Shown here piece by piece: positions 1-8,165 of a DNA stretch of 51,293 bases. Below the pieces are notes generated by a model. That model was not told the origin of the DNA. It saw only the letters and a program-made list of their open reading frames with translations, and made no database searches. The translations under genes and the position numbers were made by a program. The DNA comes from Methanobacteriota archaeon (lineage in GTDB: Archaea; Thermoplasmatota; Poseidoniia; Poseidoniales; Poseidoniaceae): contig JABJFI010000074.1 in assembly GCA_018662825.1 (NCBI GenBank), positions 1-51,293 on the forward strand, in the 5' to 3' direction. Position 1 is the stretch's first letter. The number at the start of each line of letters is the position of its first letter.

Positions 1-1347
1 GGAATTCTTGCAAGTACAGTTCTGTATTTTGTCCTAAGACGTTATCAATTCAAAGAAGAAGGGATGGAAGGCAGTGAACGCGTATTTATTTGGTTGCAAA
101 TTATTACAGCTTGTTATGTGGCATTTGCCCATGGTGCTAATGATGTTGCAAATGCAATCGGTCCAATGGCAGCAATATGGGATATTGCAACATCTGCAAG
201 TGGGACATTGTCCGATGGCAAAGTTGGAGTCCCGTTATTCCTATTGCTCATTGGCGGCATTGGAATTACCATTGGTGTCGCAACATGGGGCTACAAGGTA
301 ATGGATACTATTGGCAAGAAAATTACCCACATTACCCCTTCAAGAGGTTTTGCTGCTGAGTTTGGTGCTGCAACAACTGTACTCATCTTCTCGATGCCGT
401 TCTTGGCAGTTCCTATTTCTACAACCCACACATTAGTCGGTGCTGTTGTTGGAGTTGGCCTGGCCGGTGGTGCAGGGGCTGTTGATTTCAGAGTCTTTGG
501 GAAAATTGCTGCTAGTTGGGTAGCAAGTCTGCCAATAGCCGGTGCTGGTGCTGTTGTTTTCGTCATTCTCTTCGCTGGAACACCGATTAATGTAGCGATT
601 GTAACATTGATCGCAATTGCCGCAACAGGTGCAATTGTAATGCGCCCTGACACGAAAGAAGAGCGGAAAGGTGAAGCGGCGGTAGACACAACTCCTTATG
701 ATACGCTTGATTCAACACCATTTGACATGTTTTATGACCATGCAAAGGCTGTTGAGAAGACTGTCGAACATATGCTTGCCGCAGTAACTGCAGCTTCAAA
801 AGGAAAAGATGCAAGCGAGCATATTTCTAAAACAATTTCTGCAGAATTAGATGCTGATAACATCAAAACAGACCTGCGCAACCACATTGGGACTGGTGTT
901 CGGATTGCAATTGGTAGAGATACCTTCTTGCATATGCTTTCACGCCAAGATAGAATTGCAGATTATGCACAAAATGTTGCCGAACAAATTTCATTTAGAG
1001 AACTGATGGATGATGACAAAGCAAGAAATAATTTGAAGGATATGGCTGAATCAGTCCACCTAACAGTTCAGAAGTATTCTGAAACAGTGGACCAACTCAA
1101 CATATTAACTCAATCTGGATTTGCCCCGAAGCAAAAAGTTGCTCTCAATGACCTGATTCTCCGAGTTAATATTCTTGAACACGAAGCAGATGAATGCGAA
1201 AGTATCGCTGCAGCATATGTGTTCTCTGAAGGAGATGACAAACCTCTTGCCGCCATGCACATGTATCGAATTCTGCAGCGCCTCGATGATGTTGCGAATG
1301 CTGCTGAGAAAGCAGCAAATGCATTTTTACCGATGATTAACAAGTGA
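1..1347 (+). CDS. PiT-family inorganic phosphate transporter fused to a PhoU-like (DUF47) domain, 5' end outside window
   Basis: The frame is open from base 1, so the N-terminal half lies outside the window. The visible part is the C-terminal half of a PiT transporter, which couples phosphate uptake to a cation gradient across the cytoplasmic membrane. It carries the signature FAHGANDVANAIGP about 20 residues after the ATG at 64, and ISTTHTLVGAVVGVGL further on, within several hydrophobic helices. After the last helix (ending near residue 196 counted from that ATG) there are about 210 hydrophilic, helical residues ending in LQRLDDVANAAEKAANAF. These look like the DUF47 / Pit accessory protein family, which is usually a separate gene. 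The ATG at 64 cannot be the true start because membrane-like coding sequence precedes it. The transporter family is secure; the PhoU-like assignment is by pattern. Confidence 0.9.
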   Translation, partial: GILASTVLYFVLRRYQFKEEGMEGSERVFIWLQIITACYVAFAHGANDVANAIGPMAAIWDIATSASGTLSDGKVGVPLFLLLIGGIGITIGVATWGYKVMDTIGKKITHITPSRGFAAEFGAATTVLIFSMPFLAVPISTTHTLVGAVVGVGLAGGAGAVDFRVFGKIAASWVASLPIAGAGAVVFVILFAGTPINVAIVTLIAIAATGAIVMRPDTKEERKGEAAVDTTPYDTLDSTPFDMFYDHAKAVEKTVEHMLAAVTAASKGKDASEHISKTISAELDADNIKTDLRNHIGTGVRIAIGRDTFLHMLSRQDRIADYAQNVAEQISFRELMDDDKARNNLKDMAESVHLTVQKYSETVDQLNILTQSGFAPKQKVALNDLILRVNILEHEADECESIAAAYVFSEGDDKPLAAMHMYRILQRLDDVANAAEKAANAFLPMINK

Positions 1348-1471
1348 TTGAAACTTCTACTCTAAGCGCGAAGTTGAAACCGGATTGACATCAGCATTGG
1401 CTAACCGAGCCGGTTCCCGAAGTAGATTTACTCGAATCTCGACAGTGGAATTTGGACTAGGAGTGAGCCTC

Positions 1472-2482
1472 ATGGCTGGAATGGACCTTGCACTGAAAGC
1501 AAAATTACAGAAGCAACGCTACCACATCGTTGGTGAACACGGTGGCGTTAAAACATGCCACTGGACCAAGGAATCACTGCTCCGTGACCGTCAATGCTAC
1601 AAAGGTAAATTCTATGGTGTCAAAAGTCACAACTGTATGCAAATGTCTCCTGTCGTAGACCAATGTAACCTTGCCTGCACCTATTGTTGGCGTGAACCGC
1701 ACATGGATACATTGGAATTAACCGACCAAGACCCTTTGGACTTGCTCTATGAATCCGTTCGAGCTCAGCGTCGTCTCTTGTCTGGTTTTGGAGGCAACCC
1801 GAAAGTGCCACGTGAAAAGTGGTTGGATGCCCAGAATCCAAAGCATGTTGCGATCTCTCTCAATGGTGAGCCAACCCTCTACACCCGACTCTCTGAATAC
1901 ATGGATTTGTGCCACAAGCACGGTATGACAACAATGCTGGTGACCAATGGAACACTTCCAAAGGTAATTGAGAAACTCGATACCTTACCAACACAACTCT
2001 ATGTCTCGGTCGATGCGCCGAACAAGAAAGTCTTCGATGAAGTGTGTAAACCAAAATGGAATACCAATGCCTGGGATAAATTTTCAGAAACGCTCGACCT
2101 TTTACCATCACTCGATACCCGTATTGTTTGCCGTCATACATTGATGCAAGGAATCAATATGTCAGACCAACATATCAAAGAATTTGCAGCACTTGATATG
2201 AGAGCAGACCCCGACTATATAGAAAATAAAGGCTATGTTTTTGTAGGGCACAGCCGAGAGAATCTCGGTGTTGAAAACATGCCAAGTCATGAAGACATTA
2301 TGGATTTTTCAAACAAAATCGCCCCACTCACTGGACGCAAGGTTTTGTCGGATTCACGGCCGAGTAGAGTTGCTTTAGTAGGGCAAGAAATCACACCGAT
2401 TCCTATTCCCGAACCAACGATGTTCTTCCCAGATGATTTAGGGATTGCTCCATCGGTGAAACATCTTCAGATGGCGAACTAA
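1472..2482 (+). CDS. taw1: 4-demethylwyosine synthase (TYW1/Taw1-type radical SAM enzyme)
   Basis: Radical SAM enzyme that condenses pyruvate with N1-methylguanosine at position 37 of tRNA-Phe to form 4-demethylwyosine. The radical SAM cluster motif is CNLACTYC (C65, C69, C72 from the chosen start). Three upstream cysteines, C29, C42 and C55, are spaced 13 residues apart, exactly as in the archaeal family where they bind the second 4Fe-4S cluster. Also visible are the LNGEPTLY and VTNGT segments typical of the barrel. The frame extends upstream to a TTG at 1385, but the ATG at 1472 is preceded by AGGAG at about 1459-1463, and the 336-residue product has the normal archaeal length. The gene stands alone. 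Its presence implies wyosine-type tRNA modification, an archaeal or eukaryotic trait. Confidence 0.93.
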   Translation: MAGMDLALKAKLQKQRYHIVGEHGGVKTCHWTKESLLRDRQCYKGKFYGVKSHNCMQMSPVVDQCNLACTYCWREPHMDTLELTDQDPLDLLYESVRAQRRLLSGFGGNPKVPREKWLDAQNPKHVAISLNGEPTLYTRLSEYMDLCHKHGMTTMLVTNGTLPKVIEKLDTLPTQLYVSVDAPNKKVFDEVCKPKWNTNAWDKFSETLDLLPSLDTRIVCRHTLMQGINMSDQHIKEFAALDMRADPDYIENKGYVFVGHSRENLGVENMPSHEDIMDFSNKIAPLTGRKVLSDSRPSRVALVGQEITPIPIPEPTMFFPDDLGIAPSVKHLQMAN

Positions 2483-2584
2483 GCAATGGGTACCGTCTGT
2501 ATATGGCCAACATGATGCTGAAATTGAACAATTTTTGATCCTTATAGAAAGAAGTACAAGCGATAGCAGCTATTTGATGTATGG

Positions 2585-3469
2585 CTAGAAAAGCCAAAAC
2601 TTGCCGATAAGCAAAAGAACATTAAATGCGGCGATCCATATAATAAGACCCGAGATTTTGTATCTGAATCGCCTAAAGCCAGGAGGGGATATTTCATCTA
2701 ATGGTGCGTCCCACCACCTTCGCTTATGCGTAATCTCAAAATGCTCTTTCATAGCACTTAATGAGAGCCCTGTCCAGAATGATTTTTTTTCTTTATGATT
2801 TCGGCAAATCGTACATTCATGATACTTTTTTCCACCTATTTTTACAGTCTCCCATCTAAATTTCGGATAATCATCAGGGAGAGATAATGAAAATTTGTTG
2901 ACTATATAAACCAAAATAAAGCTCAGTAATATGTATGTTTCTAAACCTACATCGTCGAACTCAAAGAAAAGGATTTTGATTGGCAGTGCTATACATAAAG
3001 CAAACAAGAAGTTTGTATCAATCAACATCCTAATTTTTACCAACGGAGTTAACGATTGATTAATGTGTCGTCTGTATTCGGCAAAGTAACCTGTCGAGTT
3101 AGCGAGATAGGATGAATTTTCGGGACTATCCCAGTTAAACCGATTATCACTTTCTGTTACTTGTTCATATCCGCAGTGCGAACATTTCCTCCACCCCTGG
3201 AACAATTCTTTACCACAATTTAAGCAACTATTGATTGTATTATCATGGTATTGTGATGTCTGAATGGGCAATACTTCGAATGATTGTTGGCTGCTTGAGG
3301 GATTTCGCAATTGAGAGATCTGTTCAACAGTCCAACCAGATTGCATTAATTGTAAATCACTAAACAAAGAGGGATCGGGTGAAGCAGTATTTTCAATGAT
3401 TGCTCCACAATTAGTACAATTTCGCCATGAAGATTTGACTTCCGTTCCGCAGGACTGACAGAACGCCAT
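2585..3469 (-). CDS. Zinc-ribbon membrane protein of unknown function
   Basis: A 294-residue protein not assigned to a named family. Two short zinc ribbons stand at the N-terminus: CQSCG with CTNCG (residues 4-22), and CLNCG with CSHCG (about residues 82-98). Two hydrophobic segments follow (about residues 150-190). Next comes a possible third metal site, CTICRNHK followed about 20 residues later by HFEITH, and then a C-terminal membrane helix. The ribbons probably face the cytoplasm and could bind nucleic acid or protein (inference). The ATG at 3469 is about 17 bases after the start point expected from the TTTAAATAAA box at 3507-3516. Its lower, AT-rich composition relative to its neighbours is visible by eye and could mean later acquisition. 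Confidence 0.72.
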   Translation of the reverse strand: MAFCQSCGTEVKSSWRNCTNCGAIIENTASPDPSLFSDLQLMQSGWTVEQISQLRNPSSSQQSFEVLPIQTSQYHDNTINSCLNCGKELFQGWRKCSHCGYEQVTESDNRFNWDSPENSSYLANSTGYFAEYRRHINQSLTPLVKIRMLIDTNFLFALCIALPIKILFFEFDDVGLETYILLSFILVYIVNKFSLSLPDDYPKFRWETVKIGGKKYHECTICRNHKEKKSFWTGLSLSAMKEHFEITHKRRWWDAPLDEISPPGFRRFRYKISGLIIWIAAFNVLLLIGKFWLF

Positions 3470-3506
3470 ATAAGTTGCAGATTATGGCACATCTAAAGAT
3501 TTGTGA

Positions 3507-3516
3507 TTTATTTAAA
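3507..3516 (-). promoter_or_regulatory. TATA-like box upstream of the zinc-ribbon membrane protein
   Basis: On the minus strand the sequence reads TTTAAATAAA. Its centre is about 40 bases upstream of the ATG at 3469. An archaeal start about 25 bases downstream would leave a leader of roughly 15-20 bases. This is inferred from sequence and spacing only. Confidence 0.4.
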
Positions 3517-3739
3517 ATCGTTTTGCACGATATTTTGTGTTTCTAGGTCGGTTATAGAGCGGGTTGAGTTTGGTATCCCTCACTAGTAGTCAATATTTTG
3601 CAATACTTGGACTGAAGCACAAAACCTAACATCAGGGTTGAAACAGTTAATTCCTACCGATTTAGAAACAATCGAAATAAAGAAGCGGATGAAAAAATAA
3701 GTTTCAGTATGAACAATCAACAAATTGATTCGGATAAGT

Positions 3740-3777
3740 TGCAAGGGGTCATCCGAAACCCCTTTGCATTTTATTTT
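3740..3777 (+). terminator. Hairpin followed by T-rich tract, + strand
   Basis: TGCAAGGGGT (3740-3749) pairs with ACCCCTTTGCA (3758-3768), with one bulged base and an eight-base loop. TTTTATTTTA follows on the + strand. This has the shape of an intrinsic or U-tract terminator for rightward transcription. No rightward gene is recognised upstream, and the minus-strand side lacks a T-tract. Confidence 0.45.
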
Positions 3778-3837
3778 ACGATAAATAGGAGATCCAGTGG
3801 ACCGATACAGACGCTACCCACTGAACCAAATTCATAT

Positions 3838-4446
3838 TTACATTGACGGAAAGAAAAGGGCATCTTCTCCCTCATGCCACTGCTTGTGCTTTTTCATACA
3901 CGCTTTGAATGCCTCGCTGTCTAGATTATATGCAAGCCAAGAATGTATGTTGTTCCAATCTTGTGCGTCAAACCAATCTCTGTTGTGATTGGCAAATTGG
4001 CGTACAAAAGGAAACAAAGCATCGCTCAAAGCTTCACTGAACGGCGACTCAGATTCAAGATGAACATTCAAATCTCTGAGATAAGATGAGGCTGCACTGC
4101 GTTGCTCAATCTCGTTGATACCCTCATAGCGATTCGGATACTTGTAACGGTCCAAATGAAATTTGAATTCGTCATCATTACGTGAAATCCAATGCTGCTC
4201 ATCCTCTGATAGCGTCCAATTCAAGACGTGTTGCATAATCTCAAGGCTCTCTTCGATGACCGTGCCATCCTCTAGAAGGAGAACCGGAACAGTTCCTTTC
4301 GGAGAGATTTCCATCATGTGTGTTGGTCGGTCTCGCAAAATGACTTCTCGGTGTTCGACTTGGTACTTCATACGAACGATTGACATTCTTGCACGCATCG
4401 CATAAGGGCATCTCCTGAAGGAGTATAGCAAGGGTCTTTGAGCCAT
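3838..4446 (-). CDS. Glutathione S-transferase / glutaredoxin-fold protein
   Basis: A 202-residue protein with an N-terminal thioredoxin fold. The redox or substrate-binding motif RRCPYAMRAR (C13) is followed by REVILRDRP, SPKGTVPVL (cis-proline region) and DGTVIEESLEIM. This order is typical of bacterial GST-like proteins in which the E-S pair binds the glutathione backbone. The C-terminal half is all helical, as in GSTs. Most archaea do not make glutathione, so the natural thiol and substrate are uncertain, and acquisition from bacteria is plausible. It lies 14 bases downstream of gmd on the same strand and may be co-transcribed, but nothing links it to sugar metabolism. The fold is confident; the reaction is unknown. 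Confidence 0.82.
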   Translation of the reverse strand: MAQRPLLYSFRRCPYAMRARMSIVRMKYQVEHREVILRDRPTHMMEISPKGTVPVLLLEDGTVIEESLEIMQHVLNWTLSEDEQHWISRNDDEFKFHLDRYKYPNRYEGINEIEQRSAASSYLRDLNVHLESESPFSEALSDALFPFVRQFANHNRDWFDAQDWNNIHSWLAYNLDSEAFKACMKKHKQWHEGEDALFFPSM

Positions 4447-4460
4447 TTTCTGGCTTCACC

Positions 4461-5525
4461 TCACTCTGGTGGAATAGGGGGTGCATAGCCACCGTTAACT
4501 GCTTCCTGAACAATAGCCATATCGGAATCGACCATCATTTGGACCAATTCTTCAAAGGTAGTTCCTGGAACCCATCCAAGTTCTTTTTGAGCAAGTGCAG
4601 GGTCACCAATAAGCAAGTCAACTTCAGCAGGGCGGAAGAACTTGGGATTGGTTCGAACACGCACGTTCCCATTTTGGTCAGTTGCGATGGTATCTACGCC
4701 TTCGCCAGACCAAGTGAGATTCATTCCGACATGAGAGAAACCGAGTGTAATCATATCTCGGACACTGTGAGTTCGTCCGGTTGCGACAACATAGTCTCCG
4801 GGTTTGTCTTGTTGGAGCATCCGCCATTGCATTTCAACATAATCTCCAGCAAATCCCCAATCTCGCTTTGCATCGACATTTCCAATCCAAAGGCATTCAT
4901 CAAAACCATGGGCAATTCGTGCTGCGGTCATGGTCACTTTTCGAGTTACAAATTCAAGACCACGACGTGGACTTTCGTGGTTGAAAAGAATACCTGTGCA
5001 AGCAAACATATCGTAGGATTCACGATAATTACGGGTGATTTCGAAGGCGAAGACTTTCGCACATCCATATGGTGAACGTGGGTGGAATGGAGTAAGTTCA
5101 GTTTGAGGGACATCTCGAACTTTACCATATTGTTCCGATGAACCTGCTTGATAGAAACGGCAATTTGGAGCGTGCTTTCGAATTGCTTCAAGGCAACGAA
5201 GAGCACCCAAGCCAGTAATGTCTGCAGTCATCATAGGAGAACGCCACGATTCTGGAACAAAGGACATTGCTCCGAGGTTGTAGAATTCATCTGGTTGGGA
5301 TTGAGCCACTGCATTATCAATTGAATTTTGGTCAGCAAGGTCGCCGTTTACCAAATTGAAGTTTTCATTGCTCATCAAGTGATTTATGAGGCTTCGACCA
5401 GAGGTTGGTTGAGAGACTCTTCGAACCAAACCATAGACGGTGTAACCCTTTTCTAACAACAGTTCTGCAAGGTACGAACCGTCTTGACCAGTGATTCCAG
5501 TGACCATGGCTACCTTTCCGCTCAT
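4461..5525 (-). CDS. gmd: GDP-mannose 4,6-dehydratase
   Basis: Short-chain dehydrogenase that converts GDP-D-mannose to GDP-4-keto-6-deoxy-D-mannose, the precursor of GDP-fucose, rhamnose and related deoxysugars. The NADP-binding TGITGQDGSYLAELLL motif lies near residue 9. The catalytic elements are AGSSEQYGKV (S130, E131) and the YxxxK pair in SPYGCAKVF (Y153, K157). NHESPRRGLEFVTRKVT is characteristic of the GMD family. At 354 residues the length is normal. Transcription is leftward from a TATA-like site near 5568-5577, about 45 bases upstream of the ATG. With the two glycosyltransferases and the methyltransferase nearby, it probably supplies a deoxysugar for surface glycans (inference). 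Confidence 0.95.
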   Translation of the reverse strand: MSGKVAMVTGITGQDGSYLAELLLEKGYTVYGLVRRVSQPTSGRSLINHLMSNENFNLVNGDLADQNSIDNAVAQSQPDEFYNLGAMSFVPESWRSPMMTADITGLGALRCLEAIRKHAPNCRFYQAGSSEQYGKVRDVPQTELTPFHPRSPYGCAKVFAFEITRNYRESYDMFACTGILFNHESPRRGLEFVTRKVTMTAARIAHGFDECLWIGNVDAKRDWGFAGDYVEMQWRMLQQDKPGDYVVATGRTHSVRDMITLGFSHVGMNLTWSGEGVDTIATDQNGNVRVRTNPKFFRPAEVDLLIGDPALAQKELGWVPGTTFEELVQMMVDSDMAIVQEAVNGGYAPPIPPE

Positions 5526-5567
5526 GCCCTACCGTAGGCCCATCCCTTTTTCAATCGGTCGCGTGTT

Positions 5568-5577
5568 CGTATATCGA
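5568..5577. promoter_or_regulatory. TATA-like site between the divergent gmd and glycosyltransferase genes
   Basis: CGTATATCGA is nearly symmetrical. It lies about 45 bases upstream of the leftward gmd start and about 70 bases upstream of the rightward ATG at 5642. It could serve either or both directions, with start points near 5546 (left) and 5598 (right). No second TATA-like box is obvious between the genes. Confidence 0.35.
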
Positions 5578-5641
5578 AACTACACATCAATTTGACCGGT
5601 TAAGGGAGGATTTGAAGGGGAGTCGCCGGCTGTCGGGTTTA

Positions 5642-6928
5642 ATGGCTGAAACAATAGATGGGGAGAAGAGCGCACTACGCGTCCTCATTGTTCGTGGCTC
5701 TTTCGCCTCACTGGGAGGTGCTGAGCGGGAATTGCTTCAATTGATTCGAGCCACATCTCAACGCTGGGATGTCAGTTTGGCGAGTCTTGATTTAACTGAA
5801 GATGCTAAGGAATTGCTTGGAGATGCAACTGTGCGTCTATTTTTGCCGAAAGAATCGATGAAATGGCCGCAAGGTGCAGTTGCCGAAATTATGGCAAAAG
5901 CAAGCACTTCAGCTGAAAAAATGTGGAAGCAAATGGAAATCCCTTGGGATGAAATAGATGCTGTGCACATGTCGGTTTGTCGAGGAACTCTCGAACTTCT
6001 TCCTTTGATTCCAGCTCATTTACCCGTTCACTATCACTGTTTAGAGCCACCAAGATGGTTGTATGAAGATGTGCTTCATCGCCATTTGAATGGAGTTCCA
6101 AAGCGACCTTTGTGGTTGACAAAGATGCTGTTTACACGACAACGAAGACGTGACCAAAAATTTGTCAAAAGGCTTCTTAAGCGGCCAAAATCCTCTATTT
6201 CTGGAAATTCAATGTGGATTCAAAAGCGATTGAATACAGTCTATGGCCTGGTATGTGATGAGGCCAAAGAAAACGGCGAGGCTCCAAAACGTGACGTTGA
6301 TGGCCGACCATTGGAGGCGACACATGTCATGCATGTTATCGACTGGAACCGCTGGACCGAACATCCAACACAACAAGAAACTGATTCTCTCAAAGATATT
6401 CAAAATATTCCCGAAGAATACATCGTTACTGTTGGGCGTATATCTCATGTCAAGGGCACGTGGGAAACCTTGCAATCTCTTTCGAAGACTGGGCTTAGTT
6501 TAGTTCAAGTTGGTGGAGGTGACGATGCTGACAAAACTGCACTTATCGATGAAAGTAAACGGATTGGTGTCGATGTCGTTTGTATGCCTCGATTATCCCA
6601 AAATCAGTTATGTGCATTGATCCGAAAGGCTCGGGCAATGGTGAGTCATGCCCACCATGAACCGTTTGGACTTACACCGATTGAAGCAATGGCCATTGGC
6701 GTGCCCGCACTGATGGTTGATGAAGGTGGATTCTCATGCACCATGTCACCTGTTGAATCCGGACGGCTTCTTGGCCGTCATGACCTTGGGGCTTGGAAGG
6801 CATCCTACTTGGATGCGAAAGACCCTGCGCTACGAGAGGCATGGGCGAAGGCTGGACGGCCTTATGTTGAGAAACATTTCACCCTTGAAGTACAGATTGC
6901 TGCTCTTGAACGAATGTTTTCTGATTGA
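5642..6928 (+). CDS. Glycosyltransferase family 4-like (GT-B fold)
   Basis: Transfers a sugar from a nucleotide-sugar donor to a glycan or lipid acceptor at the cytoplasmic face of the membrane; the exact sugar is unknown. The N-terminal acceptor domain begins LRVLIVRGSFASLGGAE. The C-terminal donor domain has VTVGRISHVKGTW, a nucleotide-sugar site, and the E-x7-E signature in HHEPFGLTPIEAMAIGVPAL. No transmembrane segment is seen. The open frame begins at a TTG (5612), but GGGAGG lies only two bases before it. The ATG at 5642 still precedes the conserved region, so I prefer it; this choice is uncertain. The gene diverges from gmd and ends two bases before the promoter of the next operon. Confidence 0.85.
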   Translation: MAETIDGEKSALRVLIVRGSFASLGGAERELLQLIRATSQRWDVSLASLDLTEDAKELLGDATVRLFLPKESMKWPQGAVAEIMAKASTSAEKMWKQMEIPWDEIDAVHMSVCRGTLELLPLIPAHLPVHYHCLEPPRWLYEDVLHRHLNGVPKRPLWLTKMLFTRQRRRDQKFVKRLLKRPKSSISGNSMWIQKRLNTVYGLVCDEAKENGEAPKRDVDGRPLEATHVMHVIDWNRWTEHPTQQETDSLKDIQNIPEEYIVTVGRISHVKGTWETLQSLSKTGLSLVQVGGGDDADKTALIDESKRIGVDVVCMPRLSQNQLCALIRKARAMVSHAHHEPFGLTPIEAMAIGVPALMVDEGGFSCTMSPVESGRLLGRHDLGAWKASYLDAKDPALREAWAKAGRPYVEKHFTLEVQIAALERMFSD

Positions 6929-6931
6929 GAG

Positions 6932-6939
6932 TATATATT
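6932..6939 (+). promoter_or_regulatory. TATA box of the E1-JAMM operon, giving a probably leaderless transcript
   Basis: TATATATT lies immediately after the preceding stop codon. Its centre is about 26 bases before the ATG at 6961, the usual distance from an archaeal TATA box to the transcription start. The transcript would therefore begin at or very near that ATG and be leaderless, which fits the lack of a Shine-Dalgarno sequence there. Confidence 0.6.
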
Positions 6940-6960
6940 GAGTCGATTGCTTCCTTTCAC

Positions 6961-7617
6961 ATGGAAGAAGAATCTATGCCCAAAAACGTGCTTATCGTCG
7001 GTGCTGGCGGAATTGGAACAACCCTTGTTGAATTGATTGTACCTGCACTGGAACGCACTCAAATGAAAACCAAAATCACATTGATGGATGGAGATATTGT
7101 TGAGGCCACCAACCTTGGACATCAACGCTTCACGCATGATGAAATTGGTGAACCAAAGGTATCGGCTCTTTCTAAGCGATATACTGGTAAAACTGAATCT
7201 GTTGAACTTCAATCTCAAGTTGAAAATTTGCGAACAGCGGAACAACTTGAGGGGTATGATTTGGTTGTGATTTGTGTCGACAGGCCTGAACCGCGTCGCT
7301 TGGTTCATGCCCTTGATGTACCTTGGATTGACCTAAGATGCTCGGGCGATGGTTGGATGGTTCTTTCCTCTGATTCAGATTCGTCGTTAGTCAAACAAAT
7401 GACACCGGACCATGAGCCAATGAGTTGTCAGGTCGAGGGGGCATTGGATGCTGGAAACCTTGAATTTGGTTTTTCCGTTGCTGGCACCTTTGGCGCTCAG
7501 TGGCTGGTTCAGAAATTACGCAGCAGGCATGCACCTGCTCAATCGATTGGTAGCCTAACATATGGGAGCTTTGAATTCCCACGATTGAAAAATGAAAATA
7601 TGGAGGTGAAGGCATGA
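6961..7617 (+). CDS. E1/ThiF/MoeB-like adenylating enzyme
   Basis: E1-superfamily enzyme. Such proteins adenylate the C-terminus of a ubiquitin-like or sulfur-carrier protein, or of a peptide. Visible adenylation residues (218-residue form): GAGGIG at 14-19, the acidic pair in MDGDIVEATN (D43, D45) with N51, the arginine of GHQRF (R56), K66 in GEPKVSAL, and D107 in ICVDRPEPRR. C127 and C156 are candidate thioester cysteines. There is no CxxC zinc site like that of MoeB or ThiF, so it is a minimal adenylation domain. The frame is open back to a TTG at 6925; I chose the ATG at 6961 from the TATA spacing, and the ATG at 6976 is also possible. It is the first gene of an operon and overlaps the next by ATGA. 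The carrier protein is not evident. Confidence 0.87.
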   Translation: MEEESMPKNVLIVGAGGIGTTLVELIVPALERTQMKTKITLMDGDIVEATNLGHQRFTHDEIGEPKVSALSKRYTGKTESVELQSQVENLRTAEQLEGYDLVVICVDRPEPRRLVHALDVPWIDLRCSGDGWMVLSSDSDSSLVKQMTPDHEPMSCQVEGALDAGNLEFGFSVAGTFGAQWLVQKLRSRHAPAQSIGSLTYGSFEFPRLKNENMEVKA

Positions 7618-8165
7618 TATTCATTCCTGCTTTAGAACAACTCGACATTACTCAAGATGTCTGGGACCATGTGACAGAGAAGGCTGAACAACGCCAAATC
7701 GATGATGAGGTCCTCCTTGATGTCCAACACCGTGCCTCACAACTAGGGCGTTGGGATGTCGTCTATGCAATCTCTTACCTTGCTGGGCTTGAAACATCAG
7801 TTCTTATCGATGCTGAAAATGTCATCTCTATTGACTGGGGTACTTCTGGACAAGTTCAACTCTCGCCACCGGTTGGTTGCATCGCACCCTTCAAACTCTG
7901 GGTACATACTCATCCCGGTTTTGCTGCCTATTGGTCTGGAACTGATACTCGTAGTTTGTCAATCGGACTAGGAATTGTTGAGAAGGCAATGGTACTCGGT
8001 TCCCCTGGAGTCAAATGTACCCATAATGCTACCATGCTTCCTTTGAATTCTGATTCTCATCGCCTTTCGACATCAGGCTCATTGAGTGAATGGTCTGATG
8101 AAGAAGTGATTCAATGGGAAGATTGGTATGCTAACCATCTCAATGCAGAAGAGGTGAAACTATGA
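7614..8165 (+). CDS. JAMM/MPN-family metalloprotease (JAB domain)
   Basis: Zinc-dependent isopeptidase-like protein of 183 residues. The signature H-x-H-x7-S-x2-D is complete: H98, H100, S108, D111 in VHTHPGFAAYWSGTD. E60, or another acidic residue in the preceding strand, could be the catalytic glutamate. The family removes ubiquitin-like proteins from targets or trims carrier precursors. The start ATG overlaps the E1 stop as ATGA, and its own stop overlaps the next start in the same way, so the three proteins are almost certainly made together. No signal peptide is seen. E1 plus JAMM pairs are known from bacterial ubiquitin-like, sulfur-carrier and PRTRC-type gene clusters; which kind this is cannot be told from sequence alone. 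Confidence 0.87.
   Translation: MIFIPALEQLDITQDVWDHVTEKAEQRQIDDEVLLDVQHRASQLGRWDVVYAISYLAGLETSVLIDAENVISIDWGTSGQVQLSPPVGCIAPFKLWVHTHPGFAAYWSGTDTRSLSIGLGIVEKAMVLGSPGVKCTHNATMLPLNSDSHRLSTSGSLSEWSDEEVIQWEDWYANHLNAEEVKL

Larger units (their letters stand above)
3470..3837. other. Non-coding gap between two leftward genes
   Basis: There is no convincing coding frame in these 368 bases. They hold the promoter of the 2585-3469 gene at one end and a terminator-like hairpin on the + strand near 3740. A 45-codon + frame (3710 to 3844) lacks a ribosome site, runs through the hairpin, and resembles no family I know. A stretch at 3800-3830 resembles a tRNA D-arm on the minus strand, but no cloverleaf can be drawn. 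Confidence 0.5.

Noticed and set aside
3795-3835. tRNA-like stretch on the minus strand (resembles a D-arm)
   Set aside because: No acceptor stem, anticodon stem or T-loop could be drawn around it, so it is not reported as a tRNA.
3710-3844. 45-codon + strand frame in the non-coding gap
   Set aside because: It has no ribosome site, passes through the hairpin and matches no known family; it is more likely a chance frame.
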